64,000 nt of DNA, from NCBI GenBank assembly GCA_021234155.1, contig JAJEKV010000008.1:1-64000 (forward strand). The letters are read 5' to 3'. Below, piece after piece: positions 1 through 11,102 of the stretch; the stretch's first letter is position 1, and each line of letters starts with the position of its first letter. Source of the stretch: Isoetes taiwanensis. Its lineage: Eukaryota; Streptophyta; Lycopodiopsida; Isoetales; Isoetaceae. The notes under the pieces are model-generated. The model made no database searches, was not told the DNA's origin, and worked only from the letters and a program-made list of their open reading frames with translations. A program made the position numbers and the translations under genes.

Positions 1-2828
1 GTCCATACTATGCATTAATTACTTAATTTACGAATGTCTTGCATACCGCAGTGCTTTACCTTGACTTCAACTTCCACAACTGAGGAGTATAGGTCCAAAC
101 TCCATTCCGCTGGGTTCCTTGCTTCTCAGCAACTGCATGTGATCGGCCACGTCCCAAGTGCAAAGACCAAAACTTGGCACCCAAAATGCAAACCCCGCTA
201 GAACACGGCAACTCATAGGGTTTACGTTTCGGAGGCTCTATCATGTCGGTTTTGACTAGGACCTTCTTGCCGTGTCTTGACGTAGGGGGGTGTTGGCGCG
301 GGCATGGACCCTAAAAAACCACCCGGCGGCTTGCCCCAAAATTCCTCTCCGGCTGGCCCCGGGCGGACGGGCAACTTCCCTCTCAGAGCGGATCATCGCT
401 CGCCAATGGACTGGAGCGTCGACATTGCCCACAGGGACCAAGTTTTGTGGCGGCCCACCCCTTTCTCGGCTAAGCGTAAACTATCTCATGTGCAACTTTT
501 CGTAATCAATTGGCCTGGGAGGTGGCCGCCATCGCAATGTGAGGCGTGGCGTGTTTGTTTCTTTTGCAAACCGCCGTGTAACTTGGTCCCTAGGGTAATT
601 TTGGCATTCCGGACGATGTGGCGAAGTCGGATCGGCATTTCGAGCCTCCGCAATGTCCAATGACAAAACACTTTAGTTTCTACACCGTCGCCGCAGACGC
701 GCTTCAGCGGTTTGATATGTTCTCCGGACGGATGTTGGATTTTTGACCTTCGGACCGTGGTTCCCGAACAAAGGATTCAACGGCCGGATCACGGGAACCG
801 AGATCCTGGAGTGTGGTCTTTAGCGACACCTCCTGCCGGAGCTGCCAGAAAGGCTGCCTCGGGAAGCTTTTTGGGGCTCGCCTCGGGTTGGACTCTCCCC
901 TCTAAGGAGGCCTTGCAAGGTCCTGGCCTTGTTTTGACTTGGGCAAGTGCCGCCGGTACGCCAACAACAGGCTGCCCGGACTGTTCTAGTGCAAACTATT
1001 TGATCTAAACCTTATCCAAAATTTTTGAAAGTTGGCCTGTATGTTGGCGATGACTTAGGAAGCTAGCTGACAAAAAATCAGAATTTAAGTCCATACTATG
1101 CATTAATTACGAATTTACGAATGTCTTGCTACTGCAAAAAGGCCCTTGACTTCTAACCGCCACAACGAGGAGGCGATGGGTCAAACTCCATTCCGGCCAG
1201 TTCCCTGCTCACGTTCTCAATCGCATGTGACCCACGCCCCAAGTGCAAAAGACCAAAACTTGGCACCCAAAATGCAAACCCCGCTAGAACACGGCAACTC
1301 ATGGGGTTTACGTTTGGAGGCTCTATCCTTGTCGGTTTGACTGGGACCTTCTTGGCCGGTCTTGATGTGAGGGGGGGTTGACGCGAGCATGGACCCTAAA
1401 AACCACCCTGGCTTTTTGCCCCAAAATTCCTCTCCCGAAGGCCCAGCGACGGACGGCAACTTCCCTCCCGGGCAGTGATCTGTCTCGCCAATGGACTCAA
1501 AACGTCGACATTGCCCTAGGGACCAAGTTTTGTGGCCGTAAGCCCACCCCTTCTCGAAGAAGCGCCAAACTATATCATGTGCAACACACTTGTAGTCAAT
1601 TGGCCTAGGAGGTGGGCTGGCGAATCTTGCAATGTAGGGCGTGAAGTGTTTGTTTTTTTAAACCCACCGTATAACTTGGTCCCTAGGGTAATTTGGCATT
1701 CCGACGATTTGGCGAAGTCGGATCGGCATTTCGAAAAGCCTCCTTACGTCCTAACGACAAAACACTTTGTTTCTACGGCTGCCGCCAGGCGCCTTCGCGG
1801 TTTGATATGTTCTCCTGGACGGACATGTTGGATTTTTTGACCTTCTCGGACCAGGTTCCCCGAACAAAGGATTCAACGCCGGATCGACGAACCGATCCCG
1901 GAGTGGTCTTTAGCGTGACGCCCCGGGGAGCGGCCAGAAAGGTCGCCTTGAAGCTTTTGGGGCTCGCCTCCCCGGGTTCTGGACTCTCCCTCTAATGAGG
2001 AGGCCTTGCAAGGTCCTGGCCTTGTTTGACTTGGGCAAGGTGTTACTCTACCGCCTGTAACAACAAACTCCGGATCGTTCTAGTGCAAACTATTTGATCT
2101 AAACCTTATCCAAAATTTTGAAAGTTGGTCTGTATGTTGGCGATGACTTTGGAAGCTCAGTGACAAAAAATCAGAATTTTAAGTCCGTATTATGCATTAA
2201 TTACGAATTTACTTAATGTCTTGATACTTGCAAAAGTGGGCCTTGACTTCTAACCGCCACAACGGGAGGAGCTGTGTCCAAACTCCATTCCGCCAGTTCC
2301 CCTTGCTTCGTTCTCAATCGCATGTGATCGGCCACGCCCCAAGTGCAAAAGACCAAAATTCGGCCCAAAACGCAAACCCCGCTAGAACCCTCGGCAACTC
2401 ATAGGGTTTTACGTTTGGAGGCTCTATCCTTGTCGATTCGACTAGGACCTTTGCGCCGTGTCTTGGCGAGGGGGGGGTGTTGACGCCAGAGCACGGACCC
2501 CCAAACCACCCTAAGCAGCTTTTGCCCCAAAAGTCCTCTCCTCAAGGCCCCGCGACGGATGGGCAACTTTCCTCTCCGTAATCAGTGGATTCGCTCGCCA
2601 ATGGACTCGGAACGTCGACATTGCCCTAGGGGACCAAGTTTTGTGGCCGTAAGGCCACCCCTTCTCAAGAAGCGCCAAACTACCTTATGTCCAACACACT
2701 CGTAGTCAATTGGCCTAGGAGGTGGGCACCGTTGAATACCGCAATGTAGGGCGAAGTGTGTGTCGCTTTTTTGCAAAACCGGCCGTGTAACTTAGTCCAT
2801 AGGGTAATTTTGGCATTCCAAACGATAA
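1..2828. repeat. Tandem array, 2.6 copies of a ~1.09-kb unit
   Basis: Copies start at 1, 1089 and 2183, each with the phrase GTCCATACTATGCATTAATT or a close variant (GTCCGTATTATG in the third). The third copy stops at about 2828. The copies differ by many small indels and substitutions, often in G or C runs, so all open frames here are broken differently in each copy and none is taken as coding. The middle of each unit is GC-rich and the ends AT-rich. No primer-binding site, polypurine tract or protein domain is visible. It is a satellite-like array or a tandemly amplified transposon fragment. Since the array reaches base 1, its left limit is unknown. Confidence 0.9.
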
Positions 2829-3400
2829 AGCGGCGCCGCATTAATTTTTTTTTTTTTTCGCCCGCGTTTTTAAAAAAAAAACGCCGCTAAAATCGACGTT
2901 GTTTACGTGGGCGTTGACAATAGCGTGGCGCCCGACGTGATACCGCGCCACGCCGGCAAAACCGCCGCCACGCCGGATATTCCAAAGCCGCTTAACGACG
3001 CCATGTCGACGTCGCGGGACACTTTTGGCCAGCGCCGCATGTCGCCAAGCCACGAAGCCGACGGGTCACGCCAGATTTTTTTCGCCGCTCAACGGCGCCG
3101 TCGACGCGGCGTAACACGGTGGCGCCGACCGGCATGTCGCCAACCACGCGCAGTGCCAATGCGACACGCCGGCTGCAGGAGACGCCGTTCAACGACGCTC
3201 ACCGACGTGTTTTGGCACGCGCCTGCCGCCAAACGGCGCATACAATGCCACGCAGCCAATCCGACACGCCGCTCGAAACGTCGTTGAACGACGTCGAAAC
3301 GACGTTGTCGTCGTTGAACGACGATGTCGTCGATGTTCGACGGCGACCCGTCGTTCTTCGACGTCGCGACGTCGTTGGACGTCGACTATCCCTTGTAGTG
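2829..3400 (-). mobile_element. Terminal fragment of a CACTA (En/Spm-like) DNA transposon
   Basis: On the minus strand the block begins CACTACAAGGGATAGTCGAC (3400 back to 3381), which matches the CACTA terminal inverted repeat class. Behind it lies about 500 bp very rich in CpG and in short direct and inverted words built on ACGACG, CGTCG and CGCCACGCC, as in the subterminal region of this superfamily. At 2829 the block abuts the truncated tandem unit directly. No second CACTA terminus is found at that side, so only one end is present. Open frames here are low-complexity and not coding. The bases after the terminus are AAT, a possible 3-bp target duplication that cannot be confirmed without the other end. 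Confidence 0.6.
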
Positions 3401-3721
3401 AATACTATGCTATATATATAAAAAAAAAAATCTTTTCTTTTCTAAAATTTGATCCCCAAGTATAGGAAGTATCTTCCTAGCCTTAATAATCACCGCCAGC
3501 TATTTGAATTCATATATTTCCTCTATTCATACTGCAAATATCTACCATGCATGGTAAAAATACCGTATTCAACTTGGTTTCCAACCATTGCATTTTTTTT
3601 CCATAACTAAACATTCTTGCACTGCGACTCGCATGAAACCAACAAAGCGCCGCGTAGGCTTCTCATTCATCTCAGCAGATTTGCTACAATGGTGGACAGT
3701 GGATAGCCACACACATGCGAA
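3401..3721. other. AT-rich spacer without gene
   Basis: No coding signal. It contains a short A run after 3420 and, at about 3610-3655, a first copy of the phrase CATTCTTGCACTGCGACTC that recurs at 4312. Confidence 0.6.
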
Positions 3722-4090
3722 CTATCCACAAAAATAAAGGGAAAATCCAATTATATCATTTGGACCCCAAAACAAATACAATGCTAATAGATGAGTGGCT
3801 GATGTACCTGCCGAAAGCTTATCACCGGGATTAAAAAACCCCGCCCTTTCGGGTTTTCGAGGAAAAACCCTAGTGATAAACCTTCGACGAAGGGGCTTAG
3901 ACAAACGTAAAGGCAAAGAATCGCCCCCAAAACCCGCCAAGATGGAGAAGTCAAAAGCGAATGGCGAATAAACAACCCGCACGCACATCACCAACAACAA
4001 GCGAGAAACATACCAAAGAATAGCATCTCCCAATGGGTGGAAAAAATCACCTGCGGGTGGAAAAACATGATAAAAGAACTTGTACAAAAT
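3722..4090 (-). mobile_element. Diverged LINE 3'-region remnant
   Basis: Bases 3829-3870 match 9120-9160, and less well 33960-33998 in the other orientation, in a run containing GATTAAAAAACCCCGCC and GGTTTTCGAGG. Those two sites are the 3' parts of recognisable LINE fragments, so this is read as an older relative. A long minus-strand open frame across it has no domain and is not considered a gene. Confidence 0.4.
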
Positions 4091-4119
4091 AGAATAAACA
4101 AAGAAGGGGGAGGGTGGGT

Positions 4120-4680
4120 TCAAAGAGAATAAAGTATCTGCTGAGAGAAGAGGAAGCGCCGATGAAACGCCAATGAAGAATTCCGCAATAAGTAGCAAAA
4201 CGCCCAACCTGCCTGGAACGCCTAAAACGCATGCATGCATGCATGCGACGCATGGTCGTGCATGCATGCTCATCTTGAGCAAGAATGCCGATTCGCTACT
4301 GTATCGACGACATTCTTGCACTGCGACTCATGAAACCAACAAAGCGCCAATACCAAAGGACTTCCTTAACAAACTAGGATCGAGGGCGAAGGTCACAGGA
4401 TGAAGGCTAAAGGCCTAAAAAAGGCAAAGCAGGAAAGCAACGCCAAATTGGCCAAACCCAAGCGTGAAGAAGCCCCTCCCCGCCTGGAAACAATTCAAAG
4501 AGAATAAGGTAATCTTTGAGAGAAGAGGAAGCCGATGAAACGTCAATGAAGAATTCGCAATAAGTAGCAAACGCCCAACCCCGACGAACGGCCAAAACGC
4601 GATGCATGCATGCATGCTCGCTCTTGAGCAAAGAATGCCGGTTTCGCTTCACGAATCGGCGACATTTGTAACCAACCAGG
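4120..4680. repeat. Tandem duplication with CATG palindromic tract
   Basis: 4125-4350 and 4496-4670 are similar copies of one segment (AGAGAATAA, GAGAGAAGAGGAAG, GAAGAATTC, CGCAATAAGTAGCAAA in the same order), about 370 bp apart. Each holds a run of alternating GCATGCATGC just before TCTTGAGCAA and GAATGCCG. Part of the unit occurs a third time at 3610-3655. No coding signal. Confidence 0.75.
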
Positions 4681-5384
4681 CAAACAAAATAAGGATCATT
4701 AACTTACACTACAACTCCCTAGATGTGTCACATTTTCTCCCTGTACATTGCCAGGTTGTGGCCAAGATTTAACAGCATCCACTTTTTGACAAACAATCCC
4801 GGTGCTCCAAAAGGAGAGGTGCTGGGGGAAAATTCGGTGCTCCAAAAGGAGAGGTGCCGGGGGGGGGGTATTGGGTAAATTATTATAAGTATTGACCTTA
4901 GTATAGAATAGTAAATTAGACCTTAGGAAGGAATAATAACATGGAAATTATAGTTGTAGATGTCAATCCTAGGTAGCGAGTGGTTGAGCAAAGAAGTAGG
5001 GCTTCTTTCCAAAGATAGGAAAGATATTTGCGTAGAGAATAACGTAAGATATTGATCCTAAAATAGAGAAGATATTCTCGCCATGTTCTAATTTTAGAAA
5101 AAGTAGATAATATTAAAAAAGGGTGAAATGTAATATCTCGGCGAGCAGTCATCAGAATGAAGCGAGCTTGAAATGTTTTTTCCACATGGAGATTATTGTT
5201 ATTACTGCATTTGATGTGAAAAAATCATGCAAAATTACGAATCATTACTTGTGATTTTGGATGCAGCTAAATTTTGAAGAATATGACACTAAGAATATTC
5301 ATGTTTCATGAATACGCACCTTAAGACTACGACCCCAATAAAACAATTAAAAACATTGTCTCTAAAAGGTGAACATTCTTGTGC
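4681..5384. other. Non-coding AT-rich stretch with one small duplication
   Basis: The word CGGTGCTCCAAAAGGAGAGG occurs at 4799 and again at 4835. The rest shows no gene, RNA or transposon signature that I recognise. Confidence 0.6.
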
Positions 5385-5394
5385 AAATGGTTAA

Positions 5395-5637
5395 ACACAA
5401 TACCCACAAAGTAACCTTGCTACATAACATTCAAGGTAAGGAAGAGCACTTACATTCAACCCATATACGAGTCTCAAAGTAACCTTGCTACATAACATTT
5501 AAGGTAAGGAAGAGCACTTAGGGCCAAACCATATACTAGTCTCAGCCAATGTAATAATAGTTTTGAGAAACAAAAATTGTATAGGGTACTAGCCAATGTA
5601 ATAATAGTTTTGAGAAACAAAAATTGTATAGGGTACT
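5395..5637. repeat. Two adjacent short tandem duplications
   Basis: A ~75-bp unit (containing AAAGTAACCTTGCTACATAA and AAGGTAAGGAAGAGCACTTA) occurs twice between 5405 and 5540. It is followed at once by a perfect 47-bp direct duplication, 5544-5590 and 5591-5637. The perfect pair must be a recent event. Confidence 0.9.
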
Positions 5638-5749
5638 GTTATTTGACCTTCACTCCAAGTCAACATAAGTACTATTCAATAACCATGGAATTCCCCTCAT
5701 GCATCTTTGTGAGGTACAAAAAAGAAAATGACTCAAGACCAAAAAACAA

Positions 5750-6110
5750 TTACCATCGCGATGACAACCTAGTAGTCAAGCTATTGGTAACGGGTGACTT
5801 CTACCCAGGCCCAAAACCCAATGACTATCATCGGATTGCCCCCCAAAAAAAAAAAAAAAACAAAAGGGAGGGGGACAACAGGATAATGGAAAAAAACGTT
5901 CATCGCGTTGACAGCCTAGTAGTAAAGCCATTCGTAATGGGTGACCCCACCTAGGCTCAAAACCCACTGACTCTGATCGGATGCACATAACAGAAAAGGG
6001 AAAAAGGGGATGGGGAGTAATGAAAAGAACGTCCATCGCGGTGACATGGTAGTGGTAAAGCCATTGGTAATAGACAATCCCCACCAGGCCCAAACCATCG
6101 AATGTTGGAA
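5750..6110 (+). repeat. Three tandem tRNA-derived SINE-like units
   Basis: Units near 5752, 5899 and 6032 share the order CATCGCGNTGACANCCTAGTAG, AAGCCATTNGTAAT, GGTGACCCCACC, CAGGCCCAAAACCC. The phrase CCTAGTAGTAAAG resembles a tRNA A box and AGGCTCAAAACCC a degenerate B box, which is the layout of plant SINEs. Units are separated by purine-rich tails (poly-A plus GGGAGGGGGA). Minus-strand open frames over this array are by-products. Confidence 0.4.
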
Positions 6111-6358
6111 ACAAAAAGGACGGGATAAACAATAGTAGGAATCCCATGGTAGTCGACTATAGCACTTATCTATTCTCCGAACACAAAACATGTGGCAATA
6201 GTGCGGGTTCAACTCCTACATGTTTTCAAGCTATCTGCTCGAATTAATACATCAAGTAGTCCTAGCAATTCTCATCGTTAAAAATTATAATGGATTCAAT
6301 TGTGCAGGTTAGGAACGTTATAATAGATCCAGTTGAATAGGCTAGGAACCAAAGAAAT

Positions 6359-6386
6359 GTTCGCGGCAGCCTTAGCCGCCGCGAAC
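6359..6386. other. GC-rich perfect hairpin
   Basis: GTTCGCGGC at 6359-6367 and its exact complement GCCGCGAAC at 6378-6386 enclose a 10-base loop. It directly abuts the repeat that begins at 6390 and may be the end of a small element. Confidence 0.7.
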
Positions 6387-6389
6387 CTA

Positions 6390-6494
6390 CGTAATGTTAA
6401 GGGGAGGAAATATCAGCGTATTATAGGCCTAGATTAAGACGTATAATGTTTCTGCGTGCAATGTTAAAAGGGATGGGCAACATTTTGTAGAAAT
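6390..6494. repeat. ~105-bp repeat, copy 1 (also at 14395-14496)
   Basis: The segment from CGTAATGTTAAGGGGAGGAA to GGGCAACATTTTGT matches 14395-14490 closely. The second copy adjoins the right end of the foldback element 6532-14394, so this copy works as a partial uninterrupted reference for that insertion site. Confidence 0.85.
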
Positions 6495-6535
6495 AATTTA
6501 GGTGAGCTAGTGCACATCTACGTAAGGTTAACGAT

Positions 6536-6656
6536 CACACTATCTCCCCCCGATTGGGGTTATTAAAAAAGAAAAATGGAAGCCCTTCCAAATTTCACCG
6601 AAATCTAGAAGGGTTTCCTCATTGAAGCACGGAAGGGTTTCCACAAGAATAATTTT
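6536..6656 (+). repeat. Foldback element A, short (X) arm
   Basis: CACACTATCTCC at 6536, then a GGGG...GGGGTTATTA segment and the words GGAAGCCCTTCC, AGAAGGGTTTCC and GGAAGGGTTTCC. The reverse complement of 31565-31696 has the same order. Confidence 0.65.
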
Positions 6657-7125
6657 TTTTTGGATTCCCAAAATATCCACAGGTAATTAATGCTTCGAAT
6701 TAAATTTCTACGGCTTTATTGAAGAGCTTTTTCCAGAAAAGGAATTTCTTTTTTCCTTAGCTCTTCCTCCGGCGGTTTTCTTTGCATTTGACGATTGAGG
6801 AAGGCTGCAGTCGATCCAGGAAACATTTTAAAATTGATTGAAAGTTCTGGCAGGAGTTGCATCCTGTGAAAATCTGTTTTGATGCAAAAATCAAAGTTTG
6901 TTGGAAGCGTTTTATAGGAGCAATCAGGAAGGATTTTCGCAGTTTCGCTTCAAATTTTTTGTTGCTTTTTAACTGATTGAAAACGCCCAATACTGGCAGG
7001 AATTGCATTAGACAAAACCAGATCGTCCGCATCCTTGCCTAGCTATGGGGAGAGAGTTTTGCTCTTCAGAGGTATGGCAAAATCTAATTACCTGTACAGG
7101 TTGGATCTTATGTATATATCATACC

Positions 7126-7640
7126 CTAAACTGGAACGTCAAACCTGACACCTGGGGAGTCAACTGATCTGGGACTGGGATTTCTAGTCGGACTTAGATC
7201 TACTCTTAAATTTGTATCTGTCCCTTTTTGTATAGTGTTTAAATCTGCAGTTTCAACTCCAGCATCAGCACCAGCTCTTCCATCTTCTTTAGTCAGAAGC
7301 TCCTGCAAAGGAATATGTTGAGCTCTTTATATTTTGTTAGGGCCAACATATTCATTTGTTTCTGTTGCAATAGTTGGAGGTGAAACATGGCCCTGCTTGT
7401 AGCCTTCATCACAGTTTGCCTGTTCTTGCATTTCAATTATTATGGGATTTTCGCTCATAGTGAGTATAACTACTATTACTACTTGTACTGTTCTCTGACC
7501 CTCCATGCATATTTCCATTGTGATGATGACGTTTTGCAGCCTCGCGCCACATACGAATTTTGTAAACTATAATCTCCTGGAATATGGCAGCCTTGTACCC
7601 GCATCCCATCTGCAGCAAGCAATTGAACATTATGTTCAAG
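7126..7640 (-). pseudogene. Degraded gene fragment of unknown function
   Basis: The minus strand shows protein-like open segments separated by splice-like sites. The first, from about 7640, follows TTGCTTGCTGCAG and reads a Met/Cys-rich stretch ending in a Ser/Asn-rich tail with HHHNGN. A second frame carries ENPIIIEMQEQANCDEGYKQ. A third segment after CCTTTGCAG (7309 back to 7126) reads ELLTKEDGRAGADAGVETAD and ends at a stop. Composition suggests old coding exons, but the frames do not join without breaks and I recognise no family. It lies inside foldback element A and could be captured cargo. Confidence 0.3.
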
Positions 7641-7720
7641 CAAAATACACTCTATACTATGTGACATTACCTGGGTGACAAGTGCATAAAGTGCCAATGT
7701 ACTATAACTGCAAAACACCT

Positions 7721-8878
7721 GGACAACAAATCTGCAAGCATAGGTGACAATTCAAGATTTATAGGCATGCATGAGAAAAACAGAATCTACAACATTCTGA
7801 AGCTTACACACTCAGGCATAAAACCTTAATCTGAGTTAGAAGAAAGGTTAGACTCATACCCAAAGAGCACGCGAGCATATATACAGATCCCTTATCGGAC
7901 GCCATGCAGGAATTCCATCCAAATTGCCACGGTTAACGGGAGGCAAAGACATAAAAGAGTTAAACTAATTCATTATGGGGATGTTTCATGTCATTTAGCA
8001 TAGCCATGATAGATAGCATAGATGCAGTCTAATAAATTGCATAACCATTGCAATCTAACTACTGTATGCAAGTATCATTGTAGTTGATTACATACCCAAA
8101 CTCAAATGAACGTTGCAAGCTCAAAGGCATGTTGAAAAAGTACAAAATGTATCAAATGGAGAAGGAGACGTGGCTGAATCAAACAAATTACTAGAGATTA
8201 ATGTTAAAACAATGTAAGATTGCAAACCAAGCAGAACAGGTGTGGATTAATGAACTTACAATTTACACCAATTTACAAGGCATGAGTTGCTGCGTATCAT
8301 AGATGGATTGCTTTATGCATATACCACATATAGTTTCACTTGTTACAGTGATGAGAAGGGACATGAACCCCAACAGCATCAACATTGTGTCAAAACGAGG
8401 CAAATCATATATAAGTTTGTTCTTTCTTGTTTACAAATACTTAAGTTTGTGCCATCATGCAACATAATAGAGTGCAACTTCACACACGCTTGTTCCCCTT
8501 GGCATTTCCACACGATATCCCTAGCCTAGTTTGTTCCAAGATTGAACCATCATTCAATTAAATTGGGATTATGTCTTAATTTTGGGAAGAATTTTATATT
8601 GCAGGTTTTTAGTAACATATTCAAATTCACAAATTTTATGCTGAAAGTACAAAACTGTAATATTGTATTACTTAGAGAATTGACTATATTTTACAATATA
8701 GCATGATATCGTTTAAAGATGGAAACAACTTTATGCGCACATTGCTATTATTTTCTTATTTTGCAAGAACAATATAGACACAACTTTTAGAAAATATACA
8801 CCTTAAAATTATAATTTTGTTCCTAAGACTTCTAACCCAAGAGCCTTCATCCTAAGTTAAATTAATCCACCCAATAGA
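7721..8878. other. Non-coding interior of element A
   Basis: AT-rich, no open frame of note and no recognised repeat. It separates the gene fragment from the LINE tails. Confidence 0.5.
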
Positions 8879-8970
8879 TGCTGCTCTCTTTTTTGTTTGG
8901 GTCCCATAGGCCAATTGGTCTCCGTGGACGCTAAAAACCTATTCTATTCTATTCTATTCTATTCTATTCT
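8879..8970 (+). mobile_element. 5'-truncated LINE 3' tail with (ATTCT)n
   Basis: It contains GGGTCCCATAGGCCAATTGG and TCTCCGTGGACGCTAAAAA and ends in about six ATTCT pentamers (8941-8970). The same 3' sequence ends four other insertions in this window, each with its own microsatellite. Confidence 0.8.
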
Positions 8971-9025
8971 CAACTTAGAGCTACAATATTCAAAGAATGA
9001 ATATTAGTCATTCAAAATCCATGTA

Positions 9026-9671
9026 AGGAAGGAAGGAAGGAAGGTACTTTTATCGTCCACGGAGACCAATCGGTCTATGGGACCTAATACAAAAACGCAG
9101 CAAGCGGATTACTGCCCGGATTAAAAAACCCCCGCCCCGAAGGGTTTTCGAGGGAAAAACCGTGGCAAAGAATCACCGGCCGACAAACCGTATAATCGTT
9201 AAAAATGCGTAAACATCCCAATATATACAGTCATGCACCACCCCCCAGTAGTGCCTAGTCACGGGCAGCAGTGGGGCAAAGGTGACCCTCGCGTCCAAGA
9301 GACCTCCCGGATGTATGACCCCGGGCACGCATCGACGGCGGTGTTCATCAGCAAATGCAAGGGCACGTCCGGCCGTATTAAGGGAGAGCCGATTCCGGCC
9401 CCGGATCCGACCAACGGGGCAACTTTGAAAAGTGTGAGACTCATCCTCAATGGCACCCGCTTGGCGGCAGACCGACAGAGCCCCGTCTCCGGGCGGGGCT
9501 CCCCAATCCACCGCCTCGCCTCGATCGCGAAGATGGTGGGCACCTGCGGGCTAATGGAGGCCATGAGTCCAAGCTTTTCGGGGTACCGGGAACGCAGTAG
9601 AGCTGCAGCCCCGCCAACACGAGGGTTGATGTGCTTCACAACAAGTGGATATATAAGATTTCCCACCCAAC
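9026..9671 (-). mobile_element. LINE 3' fragment: C-terminal zinc-binding region and tail
   Basis: Read on the minus strand, from 9671 to 9026. The first frame (9666-9259) carries EARRWIGEPRPETGLC; a frameshift near 9510 leads to AIEDESHTFQSCPVGRIRGR, so the domain reads R-x2-RW...LC...EDESH...CP, the C-terminal zinc-binding motif of LINE reverse transcriptases. The 3' UTR contains GGTTTTTTAATCCGGGCAGT, then GGTCCCATAGACCGATTGG, TCTCCGTGGACGATAAAAG and a (TTCC)n tail at 9026-9044. The 5' end is truncated. It lies tail-to-tail with the 8879-8970 insertion. Plus-strand frames across it are shadows. Confidence 0.8.
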
Positions 9672-10759
9672 TAAATCACGCTACTACATTGGTTTTAAAG
9701 TGCAAGAAGTCTTAATAAGGATAGCACTAACATTTTCTACATAAGATAAAAGGAAAAAGCTGCACAAGACTTATTAAGAAAGATAGATAGAAGAATAGAT
9801 GTTATCCCAAAAATGCTTTAGAAATTTTGAACGTGCTTTTTGGTACAATAGCTTAGATAAGGTGGATAAGACATTAACAAAGTTATTTAGTTTATTCTAC
9901 CTTCGATCTCAACAGTCTAGATTCGTGGGTATTAGAATTTTCAATGGCTATGATCAGGCCACGGCATCTCCAAGAAAACGAGTCCAAACAAACACTAGTT
10001 TGTTACCATAAAATAAGCTAAAAAATAGGAAACAAATAGTACGCGCTTGGCGTGGCTTTTATGGCTCAACTTGATTGCAATGTCACCGCCTTAGTAAGCA
10101 GCACAACTTCAGCACCAAGCATGCATTAAGCTATTGAAGAATAAAATTAACAAAAGAAATCTTACCTTACAGATATGGAATTGGAGCCCTTTGCTTTGTC
10201 TCAGCCAAGAACCCTTCCTATTTTCTGAAAAGAAACAAATTTATTTGTGCCCACTTGATATAGATGCTTGCCTAGCATGCTTTCTGCAGTGTCATTGGCT
10301 GCATCAAGGGTTTTGGATTGATCAAAAATATGATTCGATGTACAAGGACTTGGATTGTTATGCCTGGTACCTGTAAACATTTTGCATCAGATAGGCCTTC
10401 TATTCATCCGGCGCGAGTTGTTCGGCGAGTTCATGTTACGACAGTCCTTCGATGCGTGTTCGATGCGCTTCGATGCGTGTTCGATCACGTGTTTCGATGC
10501 AGGTTCGGCGTGTCCTTCGGCGCAGTTTATGTTACGGCAGACCCTATTCTCAGATTTATCGCCAGCTTTTTTTGCTCTACCAATTTTATTCCAAGGAAAA
10601 AATTTAGATTCAAATTGATCCAATGAGTGATTCTACATACCGCTCAAGTCAATCCCTCGGTTCAAGTCTTTTCGCCTTTTGTATTTGGGCATATGCGTTT
10701 AGATTCGGCCACACCCTTGTTCAAAAAGTGCACGCAATTCAAATTCATGAAACGTGTCC
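9672..10759. other. Non-coding interior of element A with CpG-rich patch
   Basis: The patch at about 10400-10545 repeats TTCGATGCGTGTTCGATGCG and related words (TTCGGCG, GTTACGRCAG). It is CpG-rich against an AT-rich background, like subterminal parts of some DNA transposons. Nothing codes. Confidence 0.5.
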
Positions 10760-11102
10760 AAAATGCATAAAATTCAAACCTATGCTTCTTGTTGTGCTTT
10801 CTCTAGTATCTTCTTGCTCGATCCATGGCGTTCTCTTGCATCCTTTCATTTTGCAGATTTGATACTTGGATTCGCCATCAACAATGCTCCTTGGATTTGT
10901 AATCAATCATTCTGTTGGGTGGGCCAAAATGCATAAAATTCAAACCTATAAAACACATTTTGTGCTTCTTGTTGTGCTTTCTCTAGTATCTTTTTGCTCG
11001 ATCCATGGCGTTCTCTTGCATCCTTTCATTTTGCAGATTTGATACTTGGATTCGCCATCAACAATGCTCCTTGGATTTGTAGTCAATCATTCTGTTGGGT
11101 GG
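10760..11102. repeat. Tandem direct duplication, ~166-180 bp unit
   Basis: 10760-10925 and 10926-11102 are nearly identical from AAAATGCATAAAATTCAAAC to CATTCTGTTGGGTGG. The second copy has a ~13-bp insertion (AAAACACATTTTG) after CAAACCTAT and very few other changes, so the duplication is fairly recent. Confidence 0.9.

Noticed and set aside
1-2828. Terminal LTR pair for copies 1 and 2
   Set aside because: Three head-to-tail copies with nothing between them fit a tandem array, not an LTR element.
3722-4321. 199-codon minus-strand open frame
   Set aside because: No domain, covers a LINE-like remnant and CATG repeat, and the second copy of the repeat does not preserve the frame.
5776-6147. 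123-codon minus-strand frame rich in Phe and Pro
   Set aside because: Translation of poly-A/T tracts and SINE-like units, not a protein.
9233-9715. 160-codon plus-strand frame
   Set aside because: Shadow of the minus-strand LINE reverse-transcriptase C-terminus.
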